Source: Chloroflexota bacterium
Lineage (GTDB): Bacteria; Chloroflexota; Anaerolineae; Anaerolineales; Villigracilaceae
Direction: 5' to 3'
Assembly (NCBI GenBank): GCA_026390015.1
Contig: JAPLGS010000107.1
Location: 120,753 to 184,752 of the forward strand
Length of the DNA stretch: 64,000 nucleotides
This document shows positions 7,837-17,317 of this stretch, one piece after another; the stretch's first letter is position 1; every line of letters starts with the position of its first letter. The translations under genes were made by a program, and so were the position numbers. The notes under the pieces are model-generated. The model did not search any database and was not told the DNA's origin. It saw nothing but the letters and a program-made list of their open reading frames with translations.

Positions 7837-10170
7837 TTATTTATTGATCAAAGCCTGCTTCACAGCTTTATAAACATCCACAACACCAAACCCATAGACA
7901 TTGCTCGATTTGCCGCCGCTGCCGCATGGATCTGGGATGGCGCCATTGTAAGGCTGAGCGGTATCTTCAATGAGTTTTTCAGTCGCGTCTATATCGCCGA
8001 TCAAGTTGGGCTGCGCTGACCAGATCAACGCCACCACACCTACGATATGCGGGCCCGCCATGGAAGTGCCGCTAAATTCCGCGTAGGTCCCTTCCGGTGT
8101 TGATGAAAGAATATTCACACCAGGCGCGACAATATCGGGTTTGACTCGGCCAGAGCCGTCCGCTACGACAGGGCCACGGCTGCTGAAATCTGCCATGTTT
8201 CCAAACTGGTCAATTGCCCCGACAGAGAATACCGAGTCATATAAAGACAGCGGAGATTCAATTGTTTCACAATTTGGGCCGTCATTTCCAGTGGATACGA
8301 CCACAAAGATGCCAGCGTCCCTTAAATTTTTTGCCGCGTATAACAATGCGTTCGGGTCGCATCCTTCAAGTGTTGGGCAACCCCATGAGTTATTCAAAAC
8401 ATGCGCGGCCTGGCTTGGGTCACCATCCTTAAAAGGATCACCGCCATGCGGGAACGGCGCGAACATGAATTGCATACAATCCAAATAAAGCGCAGGGTTG
8501 GCGAGATTTCTATCCAAATTCACACAGCCGATCCATTGCGCTTTTGGCGCAACACCAATTCCGTTCGCGCCTAGGATCGTGCCCATGGTATGCGTGCCAT
8601 GCCCAACTTCATCATTCGGCGAAGTTGTACCATCCCACGGATCGAACCAGTTGTAATCATCGCCTTTATTAAATCCACGATATTGTTTACGGATGGCGGG
8701 ATGATTCCCGTCCACGCCTGAATCAGATTGCCCCACCACGATCCCTTCGCCGCGCACGTTGAATTCATCCCACACTTTGTCGGCGCCGATCATGGATATA
8801 TTCCATTGCACACTGCCGTCCACTTCGGAAATATTTCCAGGCGCAGGAGCATCATCAGGAACAGCACGCAGGCGCGGGCTTGGAATAACACGCTCCACTT
8901 CGGGGCGGGTCATCAAATACAGCCGCACCAGAGTTCCGCCGCGCACTTCCAGCGCGTTCTCCAAATAATACGGCGTGTACTCTACGCCGGTTCTATCAAA
9001 GAAAATCCGCAGGTCAGATTGGGTTGTGTTTGAAATTTTCGTTAATTGGTCAAAGGCCGCGTTCAATCTTTCATCGCGGTCTTTGATCTTCGCAACATCT
9101 GAAATATCAGCCTGATCTTTCATGATGACGAAGAGACGGTCGCCATAATTTCCAGGATTGCCAAACATAATGAAGACTGCGATGACCACGAGCCACGTGA
9201 CGCCAACTCCCGCCCAACCCACAGCGCGCTGCGTTCTTTGACCTGAACCAGCTCTCGTTACGAATCGCAGGATCAGCGCTATGACGCTTGCAACAACCCC
9301 GATCACGATCACGATGCCCGATGTTTTTAAAGCAATTCCTGCGATATCACCTAGGACAATTGTTAACTCAGTTGGGTCGAAGAGCGCCAATCCCGCAAAC
9401 GCCAGCATGGATGCCGCTGCGCCAGCCGCAAATTTGGATGGCATGACCGCAGAAATGGCAAATGCAAACGATGGCAGAATTGCGAGCAACAGCAATTGCG
9501 AACCGTCATAGCCAATGGCTGAACCCAGCAGAGCCAGAACCGCGCCGATACCGACGCCGTCCAATAATAAATTGTCCGTCGTGGATTCGATCAACGTGGC
9601 AGCGAGTAGACCGAACGCCATGCTCGCCATTAAACTCAGGAACGCATCACCGAATGAACCAAACGATCCATAAATTACGAACGGCAAAAATCCGATGCCA
9701 GCAATGACCAATCCAAACGGCAATCTGGCGGGCTGCCATTCAATTTTATTTCTGCCCCTGCGGATCAACATCACCACGCCCGTACCCATTAAACAAATAA
9801 GAGCCTGAGCTATCGAACCAAGCTGGTCATTATTCGGGCCGATCAAACGCAAAAGCAAGGCCGGGAACGCCATCATTGCCGCGCCGCTCAGCCCCGCATA
9901 GACAGGCTTGAATCGATCATCCTTCGTGAAGCGCCATAACACAGCGAAGAGGCCCGTCATCATAATGGCTTGCACCGCCAGACCGATCATCCCAGCCCAC
10001 GCGAGGTTTTTTATACTCAATGATGTAATCGCGCTTTGTTCCGTTGACCATACTACAAAATGATAAATCAACAGGCAGAGCGGCAGGGGCAGCGCGCAAA
10101 ATAAAAACAAGATCAACGCGCTAACGGAACGGTTTTTTGGTTCCGAGTATGTAGTTTCCATTTCGATCAT
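7837..10170 (-). CDS. Polytopic membrane protein fused to an S8 subtilisin-like protease
   Basis: The ATG at 10168-10170 follows AGAGGTG closely; an ATG 9 bases downstream is an alternative. About 777 residues. The first ~340 residues form roughly ten hydrophobic segments with short loops. Residues ~355-450 look like a propeptide-like linker. The rest is a complete subtilase domain: Asp in QSDSGVDG (~483), His in VGHGTHT (~524), oxyanion Asn in STGNDGP (~629) and Ser in SGTSMAGPH (~703). Most subtilases have a signal peptide rather than a polytopic membrane half, so this is an unusual architecture. The protease probably faces outside the membrane. It begins the hydrolase and flavin-fold gene run. 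Confidence 0.88.
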   Translation of the reverse strand: MIEMETTYSEPKNRSVSALILFLFCALPLPLCLLIYHFVVWSTEQSAITSLSIKNLAWAGMIGLAVQAIMMTGLFAVLWRFTKDDRFKPVYAGLSGAAMMAFPALLLRLIGPNNDQLGSIAQALICLMGTGVVMLIRRGRNKIEWQPARLPFGLVIAGIGFLPFVIYGSFGSFGDAFLSLMASMAFGLLAATLIESTTDNLLLDGVGIGAVLALLGSAIGYDGSQLLLLAILPSFAFAISAVMPSKFAAGAAASMLAFAGLALFDPTELTIVLGDIAGIALKTSGIVIVIGVVASVIALILRFVTRAGSGQRTQRAVGWAGVGVTWLVVIAVFIMFGNPGNYGDRLFVIMKDQADISDVAKIKDRDERLNAAFDQLTKISNTTQSDLRIFFDRTGVEYTPYYLENALEVRGGTLVRLYLMTRPEVERVIPSPRLRAVPDDAPAPGNISEVDGSVQWNISMIGADKVWDEFNVRGEGIVVGQSDSGVDGNHPAIRKQYRGFNKGDDYNWFDPWDGTTSPNDEVGHGTHTMGTILGANGIGVAPKAQWIGCVNLDRNLANPALYLDCMQFMFAPFPHGGDPFKDGDPSQAAHVLNNSWGCPTLEGCDPNALLYAAKNLRDAGIFVVVSTGNDGPNCETIESPLSLYDSVFSVGAIDQFGNMADFSSRGPVVADGSGRVKPDIVAPGVNILSSTPEGTYAEFSGTSMAGPHIVGVVALIWSAQPNLIGDIDATEKLIEDTAQPYNGAIPDPCGSGGKSSNVYGFGVVDVYKAVKQALINK

Positions 10171-10192
10171 TGTCACCTCTTTATTTTTTTAG

Positions 10193-10238
10193 TGGAGCGC
10201 AGGCTTCAGTCTGCATGCAGACTAAAGCCCATACTCCA
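10193..10238. repeat. REP-like inverted repeat with TGGAG/CTCCA ends
   Basis: TGGAG (10193-10197) and CTCCA (10234-10238) bound a near-perfect palindrome centred on TCTGCATGCAGA (GGCTT-c-AGTCTGC / GCAGACT-a-AAGCC). It lies between the yczE-like stop and the subtilase start. There is no T-tract on either strand, so it is more like a dispersed palindromic repeat than a terminator. Similar TGGAG/CTCCA ends recur at 22029-22093. Confidence 0.6.
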
Positions 10239-10243
10239 AATAT

Positions 10244-10891
10244 TTAATCTTCAGGCGCCAGCGGAATCAACGCCTCCGGCCCATGCGGATGGACATTAAA
10301 TAACCTGAATCCAAACTGCACCGAGGGACCCACGAACAACGCGAAGATCAGAGTTCCAATACCGGCTGGCCCGCCTAACAGCCAGCCAATCGTAACAACC
10401 GTCACTTCGATAATGGCGCGCGCTGCGCGAATACTGATCCCCGTTGTGCGCTTGATCGCGAGCATCATGCTGTCACGCGGACCGGCGCCCGCATCCACGC
10501 CAATATAAATGGCGCTTGCAAGTCCCATCAAAAATATCGCCAGTAACAACATACCAATTTGCAGAATCAAATTTTCTTTAATGGACGGAATGATAGCGAG
10601 CCAGAAATCCTCCCACGGCCCAATGGACAAAATATTTGCCAGCGTGCCCCAGCCTAATTGTTCGCGCATCAACAGCGCGCCGATCAGCACAATAAAACCC
10701 ATCAGCACAGTCATCGTCCCGATCGAGATGTGAAGTTTTGGCGCCAACGCCACTTCCAACACCGCCCACGCACTCGTACCCAAATTACCACGGATCATCA
10801 ATGTGATCGCGAGCCCAAACAATAAAAAGCCGGCTTGTATCCGCAAAAATTCACGCGGAAAAGTTTTCCATCTAACAGGTTTAAGCAGCAT
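10244..10891 (-). CDS. YczE/YitT-like integral membrane protein
   Basis: This 215-residue protein has about five hydrophobic segments and matches the YczE/YyaS group of the YitT superfamily. Visible features are GNLGTSAWAVLEVAL near the first loop, the IYIGVDAGAGPRDSMM motif, and GIGTLIFALFVGPSVQ near the end. The biochemical function of the family is not established. GGAG 5 bases before the ATG supports the start. It lies upstream of the subtilase on the same strand, separated by a palindromic repeat. Confidence 0.8.
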   Translation of the reverse strand: MLLKPVRWKTFPREFLRIQAGFLLFGLAITLMIRGNLGTSAWAVLEVALAPKLHISIGTMTVLMGFIVLIGALLMREQLGWGTLANILSIGPWEDFWLAIIPSIKENLILQIGMLLLAIFLMGLASAIYIGVDAGAGPRDSMMLAIKRTTGISIRAARAIIEVTVVTIGWLLGGPAGIGTLIFALFVGPSVQFGFRLFNVHPHGPEALIPLAPED

Positions 10892-11025
10892 AATTCTCCA
10901 ATAGTTTTTATATCATATCTGCACTGGCCGCGATGCAAATGCCGCGAGCAGCGTTCTTTTATAATGCAATCTTCCGCGATCATGTGAATGGCAAAGATGA
11001 TACCATGATGTGATAGACTCGCCGC

Positions 11026-11469
11026 ATGACCAAAATAATTGAAACTCATCGCGATCAATTCACCATAAGCACCGATCCTGCGCGCCTTGATATCGACGTC
11101 ATCTGCGATTTCTTCACCCGCGCCTATTGGACCAAAGGCCGTCCGCGTGAACGAACCGAAAGCGCACTCGCCAACTCGCTTGTCTTCGGGGTTTATAAAG
11201 GCGCGAAACAGATCGGCATCGCACGTGTTGTCAGTGATTACGCCATCTTCGCATATCTCTGCGATGTATTCATTCACGAAAATTATCGCGCGCAGGGTCT
11301 CGGCAAGTGGCTGATTGAAACCATTCTAGCGCACCCCGACCTGCTCGGCCTGCGCCGCTGGACTCTCATCACACGCGACGCGCACAGCCTCTACCAACAA
11401 TTTGGATTCCAGCCCTTCTCAAACCCCGATAACTGGATGGAAATCATTAAACCCTTCCCCGGTGAATAA
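11026..11469 (+). CDS. GNAT family N-acetyltransferase
   Basis: This 147-residue protein has the acetyl-CoA fold. The pyrophosphate-binding motif A is seen in VFIHENYRAQGLGKWLIE (R/Q-x-x-G-x-G/A form), followed by LITRDAHSLYQQFGFQPF, the usual motif B ending in a Y-x-x-x-G-F. The acceptor is unknown. Its stop is one base from the start of rlmI, so the two are translated from one message. No strong ribosome site is visible before the ATG. Confidence 0.85.
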   Translation: MTKIIETHRDQFTISTDPARLDIDVICDFFTRAYWTKGRPRERTESALANSLVFGVYKGAKQIGIARVVSDYAIFAYLCDVFIHENYRAQGLGKWLIETILAHPDLLGLRRWTLITRDAHSLYQQFGFQPFSNPDNWMEIIKPFPGE

Positions 11470-11470
11470 T

Positions 11471-12652
11471 ATGAAAATAATTCTAAATGCTGGGCGCGAA
11501 AAAAGTTTACTGCGCCGCCATCCGTGGATTTTTGCCAGCGCGATCAGATCTGTGGATATGGAAATCGTCCCGGGCGCAACCGTTGACCTGCTCTCGTCCG
11601 AGGGAAAGTTTCTCGCCCGAGCATCCTACTCCCCCATCTCGCAGATCCGCGCACGTGTGTGGACGTTTGAAGATGAGTCTGTTGACAAGGATTTTTTCCG
11701 CAGGAAGATTCAAACAGCAATTGAATTGCGTAAAATGTCCAGGGTTGAAAATCACACGAATGCGTACCGCTTGTTGCATGCGGAATCCGATGGGATGCCA
11801 GGCTTTGTTGTGGATCAATACAAAGACATGTTTGTTCTTCAATCCACCACCGCGGGCTCGGATTTTTGGAAGGAAATCATTGCCGATGTTTTGGTTGAAG
11901 AAACAGGTATTCAGAATATCTATGAACGCTCCGATGTTGACGTGCGCGAACTGGAAGGACTCAAACCCATCACTGGCGTTTTACGCGGCACAAGTACCGA
12001 TCCCCAATTACAAATTACCGAATACAACCTCAAATTCAACGTGGATATTCAACATGGCCACAAAACAGGCTTTTATCTCGACCAATGCGCGAACCGTCAG
12101 CGCGTGGGCGAATTTTCAAAAGGCCGGGATGTATTGAATTGCTTTTGTTACACTGGCGGATTTTCCATCCACGCATTAGCCAACGGAGCAAAATCAGTTC
12201 TATCTGTTGATTCATCTGCCGATGCGCTCGCGCTGCTTGAAGAAAATATCGCGCTCAACCGCGTCCCCGCAGACCGTCACACTTCCATCGAGGGCGATGT
12301 CTTCCAACTCCTGAGAAAATTCCGTGACGAGAACCGTTCCTTCGATATGATCATTCTCGATCCGCCAAAGTTCGCGCCGACTGCAGCTCATGCTGAAAAA
12401 GCATCGCGCGCGTATAAAGATATCAACCTGCTTGCCTTCAAGTTATTGCGTCACGGCGGGGTGTTGTTCACTTATTCATGTTCAGGTGGAATTGACGCGG
12501 CGCTCTTTCAAAAAATAGTCGCATCCGCCGCATTGGATGCGGGCGTGGATGCCAGGATCATCGAGCATTTATCGCAGGGCAGCGATCACCCGGTCAGCTT
12601 GCACTTTCCAGAGGGCGCCTACTTGAAGGGATTGGTTTGTGTGAAGGGGTAG
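11471..12652 (+). CDS. rlmI: 23S rRNA (cytosine-C5)-methyltransferase, RlmI-like
   Basis: The protein begins at the ATG at 11471 (MKIILNAGREKS), just after the GNAT stop, giving 393 residues as in E. coli RlmI. An N-terminal PUA domain (residues ~1-75, RRHPWIFASAI) precedes the methyltransferase. Motif I appears as LNCFCYTGGFS, the catalytic region as ILDPPKFAP, and the cysteine strand as FTYSCSGG. RlmI methylates C1962 of 23S rRNA in E. coli; the same target is likely but inferred. The longer open frame starting at 11402 overlaps the GNAT gene and is rejected. Confidence 0.88.
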   Translation: MKIILNAGREKSLLRRHPWIFASAIRSVDMEIVPGATVDLLSSEGKFLARASYSPISQIRARVWTFEDESVDKDFFRRKIQTAIELRKMSRVENHTNAYRLLHAESDGMPGFVVDQYKDMFVLQSTTAGSDFWKEIIADVLVEETGIQNIYERSDVDVRELEGLKPITGVLRGTSTDPQLQITEYNLKFNVDIQHGHKTGFYLDQCANRQRVGEFSKGRDVLNCFCYTGGFSIHALANGAKSVLSVDSSADALALLEENIALNRVPADRHTSIEGDVFQLLRKFRDENRSFDMIILDPPKFAPTAAHAEKASRAYKDINLLAFKLLRHGGVLFTYSCSGGIDAALFQKIVASAALDAGVDARIIEHLSQGSDHPVSLHFPEGAYLKGLVCVKG

Positions 12653-12682
12653 CATTAGCAACGGGGAAAATTACACCAGATC

Positions 12683-13933
12683 TTATTTCAATTTCTTCTT
12701 CAAGTACGAACGCAGCTTCACTGGTTTGATTCCGCTCAGGTCAAATTTGATCGCGCCGATCATATCCGCAAAACGACGTAATCCCTTGGCGAGCGCACTC
12801 GCGAACAGTTCATCTTTCGGCGCGTCATCTTCAAACCAAAAACCTAAAATGTGGAGCGTGTTCGTTTTGCGGTCCAGTTTCGGGTCAAGCCGCGCAACGA
12901 GATCATCGCCATATAAGATCGGCAGGGTGTAATATCCCCAGCGGCGTAAATGCGCAGGCTTATAAACTTCCCACAAATATTCAAAATCAAAAACTTTTTT
13001 GGCACGTCCTCGTGCGCTGACAATTTCCAACGGTGCAAGGAATGTGATTTCCTCTTCTGTGGATGTTCCCAGCGGTCTCCATTTTTTTGGAATACGATCC
13101 GCTTCCAATTCAGACAGAAGGGGCTGGTCGCTATTCAAGTATAAATAGTTATCCTTTGAGTCTTCCACGCGCACCCGTGAGACGCTGCCTTGCTCGATGA
13201 GTCTCTCAACGCGTTCCTTCGCTTCAGCATGAGTCACCTTCCGATGAAGATAATCACCAAAGGTGGTGCGCCATGTGTTTTCACGCGCCATGCCAAGAAA
13301 CGCAATGGACTTGCGGCTGAAATAATCCTCGGATTCAGAATCTGTTACTGCAAAATCAAATTCACTCGGCAGGACACGTTCCCGCAGATCATAGATTCGA
13401 TCAAAGCCTTTGCGGTTGGTGATCATCACCTCACCGGTCAGCCACAGATAAAACAACGCGATGGATGCTTCCTTGCGTCCGCGATAACTCCATGCTTTTA
13501 CTTTTGTGCCTTCAAAATCACGGTTGCCAAGCGGACCGCGTTCACGTAATTCGTTCAGTACAAACTTAACCAGATCAGCGGGAGGGTGCTTGAATGATTC
13601 ATAATTTATGCCCTGCTGTTGACGATGTTTCATATGCAAACGCCAGTAGGGAAATTCGTTCATCGGATACATGAACAACAAACCGCCATAATCAAAAGCT
13701 TTGCGCTGTTGATACGCCATTTTATATAAATGCGCTGGCTTGTAATTCAATACGCGCCCATGCATGGCAATATCCTGACTGCGCGCCACCATGGTCAGCG
13801 GGTCAAGTTGAAGCCCCTCCATCTGTCGCAAAGCGGATTCGGCGCCGAGTGTTCCTTTGAAACGGCGGCCCGGCCAAAGTCCCTGCTGACCGAGAATGAA
13901 ACGGCGAAATGTTAGTTTGGAAATCGTGTCCAT
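12683..13933 (-). CDS. ycaQ: YcaQ/AlkX-type crosslink-repair DNA glycosylase (HTH_42 family)
   Basis: This is a 416-residue member of the winged-helix family that unhooks DNA interstrand crosslinks and alkylated bases. The Q-hydrophobic-D catalytic motif typical of YcaQ is QLD at residues 42-44, followed by MVARSQDIAMHGR, the conserved continuation. The start ATG directly abuts the T-run of an intrinsic terminator and has no ribosome site, so translation initiation here is unusual. Convergent with rlmI. Confidence 0.82.
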   Translation of the reverse strand: MDTISKLTFRRFILGQQGLWPGRRFKGTLGAESALRQMEGLQLDPLTMVARSQDIAMHGRVLNYKPAHLYKMAYQQRKAFDYGGLLFMYPMNEFPYWRLHMKHRQQQGINYESFKHPPADLVKFVLNELRERGPLGNRDFEGTKVKAWSYRGRKEASIALFYLWLTGEVMITNRKGFDRIYDLRERVLPSEFDFAVTDSESEDYFSRKSIAFLGMARENTWRTTFGDYLHRKVTHAEAKERVERLIEQGSVSRVRVEDSKDNYLYLNSDQPLLSELEADRIPKKWRPLGTSTEEEITFLAPLEIVSARGRAKKVFDFEYLWEVYKPAHLRRWGYYTLPILYGDDLVARLDPKLDRKTNTLHILGFWFEDDAPKDELFASALAKGLRRFADMIGAIKFDLSGIKPVKLRSYLKKKLK

Positions 13934-13968
13934 AAAAAAAAAATTACCGAGGAGTGTGAGTCCTCGGT
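13934..13968 (-). terminator. Intrinsic terminator abutting the ycaQ start codon
   Basis: Read on the minus strand, ACCGAGGA (8 bp) pairs perfectly with TCCTCGGT around a 7-base loop (13946-13968). It is followed by two A and ten consecutive T, and the last T touches the ycaQ ATG. It should stop transcripts from the two small membrane genes upstream and may limit read-through into ycaQ. Confidence 0.85.
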
Positions 13969-13991
13969 CTATTCTATAAAGTGGAGTTTAT

Positions 13992-14183
13992 TTAATCGTC
14001 GCCAAGGGAAGCGATCGCCCGCAATAAACCGAAGACCAGCACACCCAGTTTGAGGCTTTCGCCGGTGGTGATGGCGGTTTCGCGTTCGTTCTTTTCAGCG
14101 CGGCGGGTAAGGAGCACAGCGGCGATCACACCAGTGACCGCGCCGATCAATGCACCAAATAAAATGGTATTTCGATTATTCAT
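13992..14183 (-). CDS. Small membrane protein, YtxH-like
   Basis: This 63-residue protein has one hydrophobic segment rich in Gly/Ala (FGALIGAVTGVIAAVLL, residues ~9-25) followed by a basic and acidic stretch (RRAEKNERE). That is the look of YtxH/DUF883-type small membrane proteins. Its ATG overlaps the stop of the upstream gene by 4 bases (ATGA), showing translational coupling. The function is unknown. Confidence 0.65.
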   Translation of the reverse strand: MNNRNTILFGALIGAVTGVIAAVLLTRRAEKNERETAITTGESLKLGVLVFGLLRAIASLGDD

Positions 14184-14608
14184 GGGGTGGTGATCCTTTC
14201 AAAAAACGCTTTGATATTTTCAATGAAACCATCCAGTGCGATGACAGGTTTTACAACCATTTCTGCGCCGCGCATAATATAAGATTGGGCGATGTAAACA
14301 TAATCCTGCGCGAGGCCGGTGTAGTGCGGCAGGGCGTTCAACGCGCGCGCCATCAAATAAATAAGCCCGATCAGAAGTGCAAGGATGATCAGGCCTGTCA
14401 GTAGAATGGGAATGATGATCCAGATCGTGGAGACAGCCGCCCACCGGCTCACGTCACCTGCTGATTTGAAGGTGACCAAACTGATCAACACGATCAACCC
14501 CAGCATCAACAATGCAGAAATAACAACCGGCAAAATGATCTGGCGCGTCACTTGCCTGCGATGTTGTAAAAATGAATAATGCTCAGGGTGTGGAAGTTTG
14601 GCTTTCAT
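14180..14608 (-). CDS. Uncharacterised two-helix membrane protein
   Basis: This 142-residue protein has two long hydrophobic segments, at about residues 25-47 and 60-90, and a soluble C-terminal tail of about 50 residues. I do not recognise a family. It is coupled by a 4-base overlap to the 63-residue YtxH-like protein downstream, so the two probably act together. No ribosome site is apparent at its ATG. Confidence 0.6.
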   Translation of the reverse strand: MKAKLPHPEHYSFLQHRRQVTRQIILPVVISALLMLGLIVLISLVTFKSAGDVSRWAAVSTIWIIIPILLTGLIILALLIGLIYLMARALNALPHYTGLAQDYVYIAQSYIMRGAEMVVKPVIALDGFIENIKAFFERITTP

Positions 14609-14700
14609 TGAATATATTTTAACCCATAACTGGTGTGACTGCGAGGTGCTGTTCTTTCAGCGATCGATCACAGCGACTTGCGGTGACGAGGAATCAAAAA

Positions 14701-14737
14701 GACCCTAAAGGTTTTCGCAGAGCGAACCTTTAGGGTC
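14701..14737. terminator. Strong terminator at the end of the dcw operon
   Basis: GACCCTAAAGGTT (14701-14713) pairs perfectly with AACCTTTAGGGTC (14725-14737) around an 11-base loop. On the minus strand the stem is followed by TTTTTGA, so it terminates the operon 16 bases after the ftsZ stop. The T-run on the plus strand is short (TTT), so it works mainly for the minus strand. Confidence 0.9.
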
Positions 14738-14752
14738 TTTGGCAATAAAAAT

Positions 14753-15913
14753 TTATTTTCTATTTCTCAGGAAGGTCGGGACGTCCAGATCGTCGCTGTG
14801 AATGGACGGTTGTGAAGCGGATTTTGAATCAGCCGATGATCTGTAGTCGAAGCCAACGTTGACAGATTCGTTTGAGCGAGCGAAAGGTGTGTTGGAAGCG
14901 GAAAGGGGCTTCTCGTTACGCAAAGGGCGTTCCAGTACCCGGCGCGGAACCCCAGTCCGTTCAAACCCTGTGGCGATGACGGTACAGCGAATTTCGTCAC
15001 CCATTTCAGGGTCGATGACAGCACCGAAGATCATATTGACATCCGGATGCGCGGTTTCGCGGATAATCGCCGCGGCTTGATTGACCTCGAAGAGAGTCAT
15101 GTTTGGGCCGCCGGTGACGTTGAAGAGCACGCCGCGTGCGCCGTCAATGGTGATGTCAAGCAGTTGGCTTGAAATAGCTTGTTCTGCCGCGTTCTTCGCG
15201 CGATCCTCACCAGTGCCGATACCAACTGCCATCAGCGCCGCGCCGCCTTCAGACATAATGGCGCGCACATCGGCGAAGTCGAGATTGATCAAACCTGGAA
15301 TGGTGATGAGTTCAGAGATGCCTTGAATACCTTGATGCAGAACTTCGTCCGCCATTCGAAAGGCAACCTGCAGGCTGGATTTTTTTTCTGCAAGTTGGAG
15401 CAGACGATCATTAGGAATGGAGATGAGCGTGTGCGCGTGTTCCTTCATTTTTAGCACGCCTGCTTCTGCTGACTGGAAACGTTTGCCGCCTTCAAAGGTG
15501 AATGGACGTGTGACCACTCCAATAGTGAGCGCGCCACTTTCCTTGGCGACCTGCGCAACGATCGGGGCCGCGCCTGTACCGGTACCGCCGCCCATACCCG
15601 CAGTGACGAAAACCATATCGGCACCTTTGAGTACGTTATAAAGTTCGTCAGATGATTCTTCAGCGGCTTTGCGGCCAACCTCAGGATCGCCACCTGCGCC
15701 AAGTCCGCGTGTGAGCTTGTCACCCAGGCGCACACGAATGGGCGCGCGCGAAAGCGTCAGCGCCTGCGCATCAGTATTACAAGCGATAAATTCAACGCCT
15801 TGAATGCCTTCTTCCATCATACGATTGACGGCATTCTGGCCGGCACCACCAACGCCGATCACTTTGATGCGGGCGAAGGATTCTGATTGCGTATTTCTTT
15901 TATTTGAGTCCAT
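14753..15913 (-). CDS. ftsZ: Cell division protein FtsZ
   Basis: FtsZ is the tubulin-like GTPase that forms the division ring. The 386 residues include the GTP-binding loop GGGTGTG at residues 108-114, the [11 protein letters not shown] start of the fold, and the T7 synergy loop [10 protein letters not shown]. After a linker of about 50 residues the protein ends in [13 protein letters not shown], the conserved tail that binds FtsA and other partners. AGGAGA precedes the ATG. It is the last gene of the dcw operon and is separated from ftsA by 155 bases, enough for an extra promoter or a processing site. A terminator follows directly. Confidence 0.98.
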   Translation of the reverse strand: MDSNKRNTQSESFARIKVIGVGGAGQNAVNRMMEEGIQGVEFIACNTDAQALTLSRAPIRVRLGDKLTRGLGAGGDPEVGRKAAEESSDELYNVLKGADMVFVTAGMGGGTGTGAAPIVAQVAKESGALTIGVVTRPFTFEGGKRFQSAEAGVLKMKEHAHTLISIPNDRLLQLAEKKSSLQVAFRMADEVLHQGIQGISELITIPGLINLDFADVRAIMSEGGAALMAVGIGTGEDRAKNAAEQAISSQLLDITIDGARGVLFNVTGGPNMTLFEVNQAAAIIRETAHPDVNMIFGAVIDPEMGDEIRCTVIATGFERTGVPRRVLERPLRNEKPLSASNTPFARSNESVNVGFDYRSSADSKSASQPSIHSDDLDVPTFLRNRK

Positions 15914-16068
15914 GTGTTTCTCCTGGCAAAGGATATGCCCTATCTTAAACGAGATTGACGAATTTTAAAAGGGTAAAAAGTACCTATTTTACGCTATTTT
16001 GTTTGGGTATTAAGTAGATGGTTTATTCATCGCATCGAACCGTGGATTAAAGTCCACGCTCCGTTATG
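15914..16068 (-). other. ftsA-ftsZ intergenic region with small palindrome
   Basis: This is the largest gap inside the dcw operon (155 bases). CGTGGA/TCCACG (16041-16046 and 16053-16058) form a 6-bp hairpin soon after the ftsA stop. The A/T-rich remainder may hold an ftsZ promoter, but I could not find a -35/-10 pair with acceptable spacing. Confidence 0.5.
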
Positions 16069-17313
16069 CTAAGGCAACAATCGTTTCATCCAATTTTTTA
16101 TTGCGTTAAAATCCATATTTTTTTCTCCTTTTGATCGGCGGCGTTTGTTATAGCCGCTTGAAAGTACCACATCATGTTCTGTCATCGTAGCTGCCCAGCG
16201 CAATAATCCGACACTGGTCGAATATGCGGGAGAGGAAAGTTTTTCCACAAGACCCGTCAGATTCTCCGGTTGCGCGGTGCGCACAGGCATTCCCAATACT
16301 TCACTTGCAATACGTTTAATACCGGGCAATGCAGAAGTGCCGCCCGTTAATACCATACCCGCAGGAAGCAGGCCATCATACCCGGAGCGTTTTACTTCCT
16401 GCATGATCAAACCAAAAGTTTCTTCGATGCGGGCTTCGATGATATGAGCAAGATCCTGTCGATTTATTTTTACATCATGATCCTCACCGAACGGGCGGAT
16501 GGAGAAATATTCCTCGATGCCAACTCCGGATCGCGTGGCAAAACCCTGTTGTTTTTTCACTTCCTCTGCCTGTGAAAGTGGCAGACGCAAACCGTGTGCG
16601 ATATCCTGCGTGATGTGGTTACCGCCCACCGCGAGAACCATGGTGTGCCAGACATCGCCGTTGACATAGATCGCAAGATCCGTTGTTCCGCCGCCAATAT
16701 CACAAACGGCAACTCCCATTTGGCGTTCATTTTCGGTTAGAACCACTTCCGCAGAAGCAAGCGGATTCAAAACAAATTGCTGAATTTCAACGCCTGCCGC
16801 GCCAACACATTGACGAAGATTATCCACCGTCGCTGCGGCGGCTGTGATAATGTGAGTTTCCACTTCCAGTTTATAGCCGTGCATACCAATTGGAGTCCGC
16901 ACGCCTTCCTGGCCATCCACTGTCATGCCGCGCTGAATGATATGCACGATCTCTCGGTCATGCGGGATGGCAACCGCCTGAGCCTGCTCAAGCGCGCGCG
17001 CAACATCCTCCGCGGCAATGATCCCGCCGGGGATGCCGGTCGCGCCGCGGCTGTTGACAGAGGACACATGCGCCCCTGCGAGACTGACCAGCCCGGTTGT
17101 GATCTCTAGGCCAGCTGTACCCTCAGCTTTTTCCACCGATCGTTTAATTGCTTGCGAGGCAGCAGGAAGATCGACAATAATACCTTTGCGGATTCCGTCT
17201 GAAGGTTCAATGCCCACGCCAAGAATACGAATGGACTTTTCATCTTCCACCCGCCCAACCAGGGTGCAAATTTTTGTTGTACCTATGTCAATTCCAATTA
17301 CGATCTCATCCAT
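16069..17313 (-). CDS. ftsA: Cell division protein FtsA
   Basis: FtsA is an actin-like ATPase that ties FtsZ filaments to the membrane. From the ATG at 17313 (MDEIVIGIDIGTTK) it has 414 residues; an upstream ATG at 17355 would overlap ftsQ and adds a non-family extension. The phosphate-1 motif GIDIGTTK, the 1C-like insertion (HVSSVNSRGATG), the phosphate-2 motif CDIGGGTTD and the adenosine motif LTGGTSALPG are present. The last 15 residues (MDFNAIKNWMKRLLP) form the amphipathic membrane-targeting helix. A ribosome-site-like AAGGAGA lies just before the internal ATG of that helix. ftsQ ends 4 bases upstream. Confidence 0.96.
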   Translation of the reverse strand: MDEIVIGIDIGTTKICTLVGRVEDEKSIRILGVGIEPSDGIRKGIIVDLPAASQAIKRSVEKAEGTAGLEITTGLVSLAGAHVSSVNSRGATGIPGGIIAAEDVARALEQAQAVAIPHDREIVHIIQRGMTVDGQEGVRTPIGMHGYKLEVETHIITAAAATVDNLRQCVGAAGVEIQQFVLNPLASAEVVLTENERQMGVAVCDIGGGTTDLAIYVNGDVWHTMVLAVGGNHITQDIAHGLRLPLSQAEEVKKQQGFATRSGVGIEEYFSIRPFGEDHDVKINRQDLAHIIEARIEETFGLIMQEVKRSGYDGLLPAGMVLTGGTSALPGIKRIASEVLGMPVRTAQPENLTGLVEKLSSPAYSTSVGLLRWAATMTEHDVVLSSGYNKRRRSKGEKNMDFNAIKNWMKRLLP

Positions 17314-17317
17314 TTTT

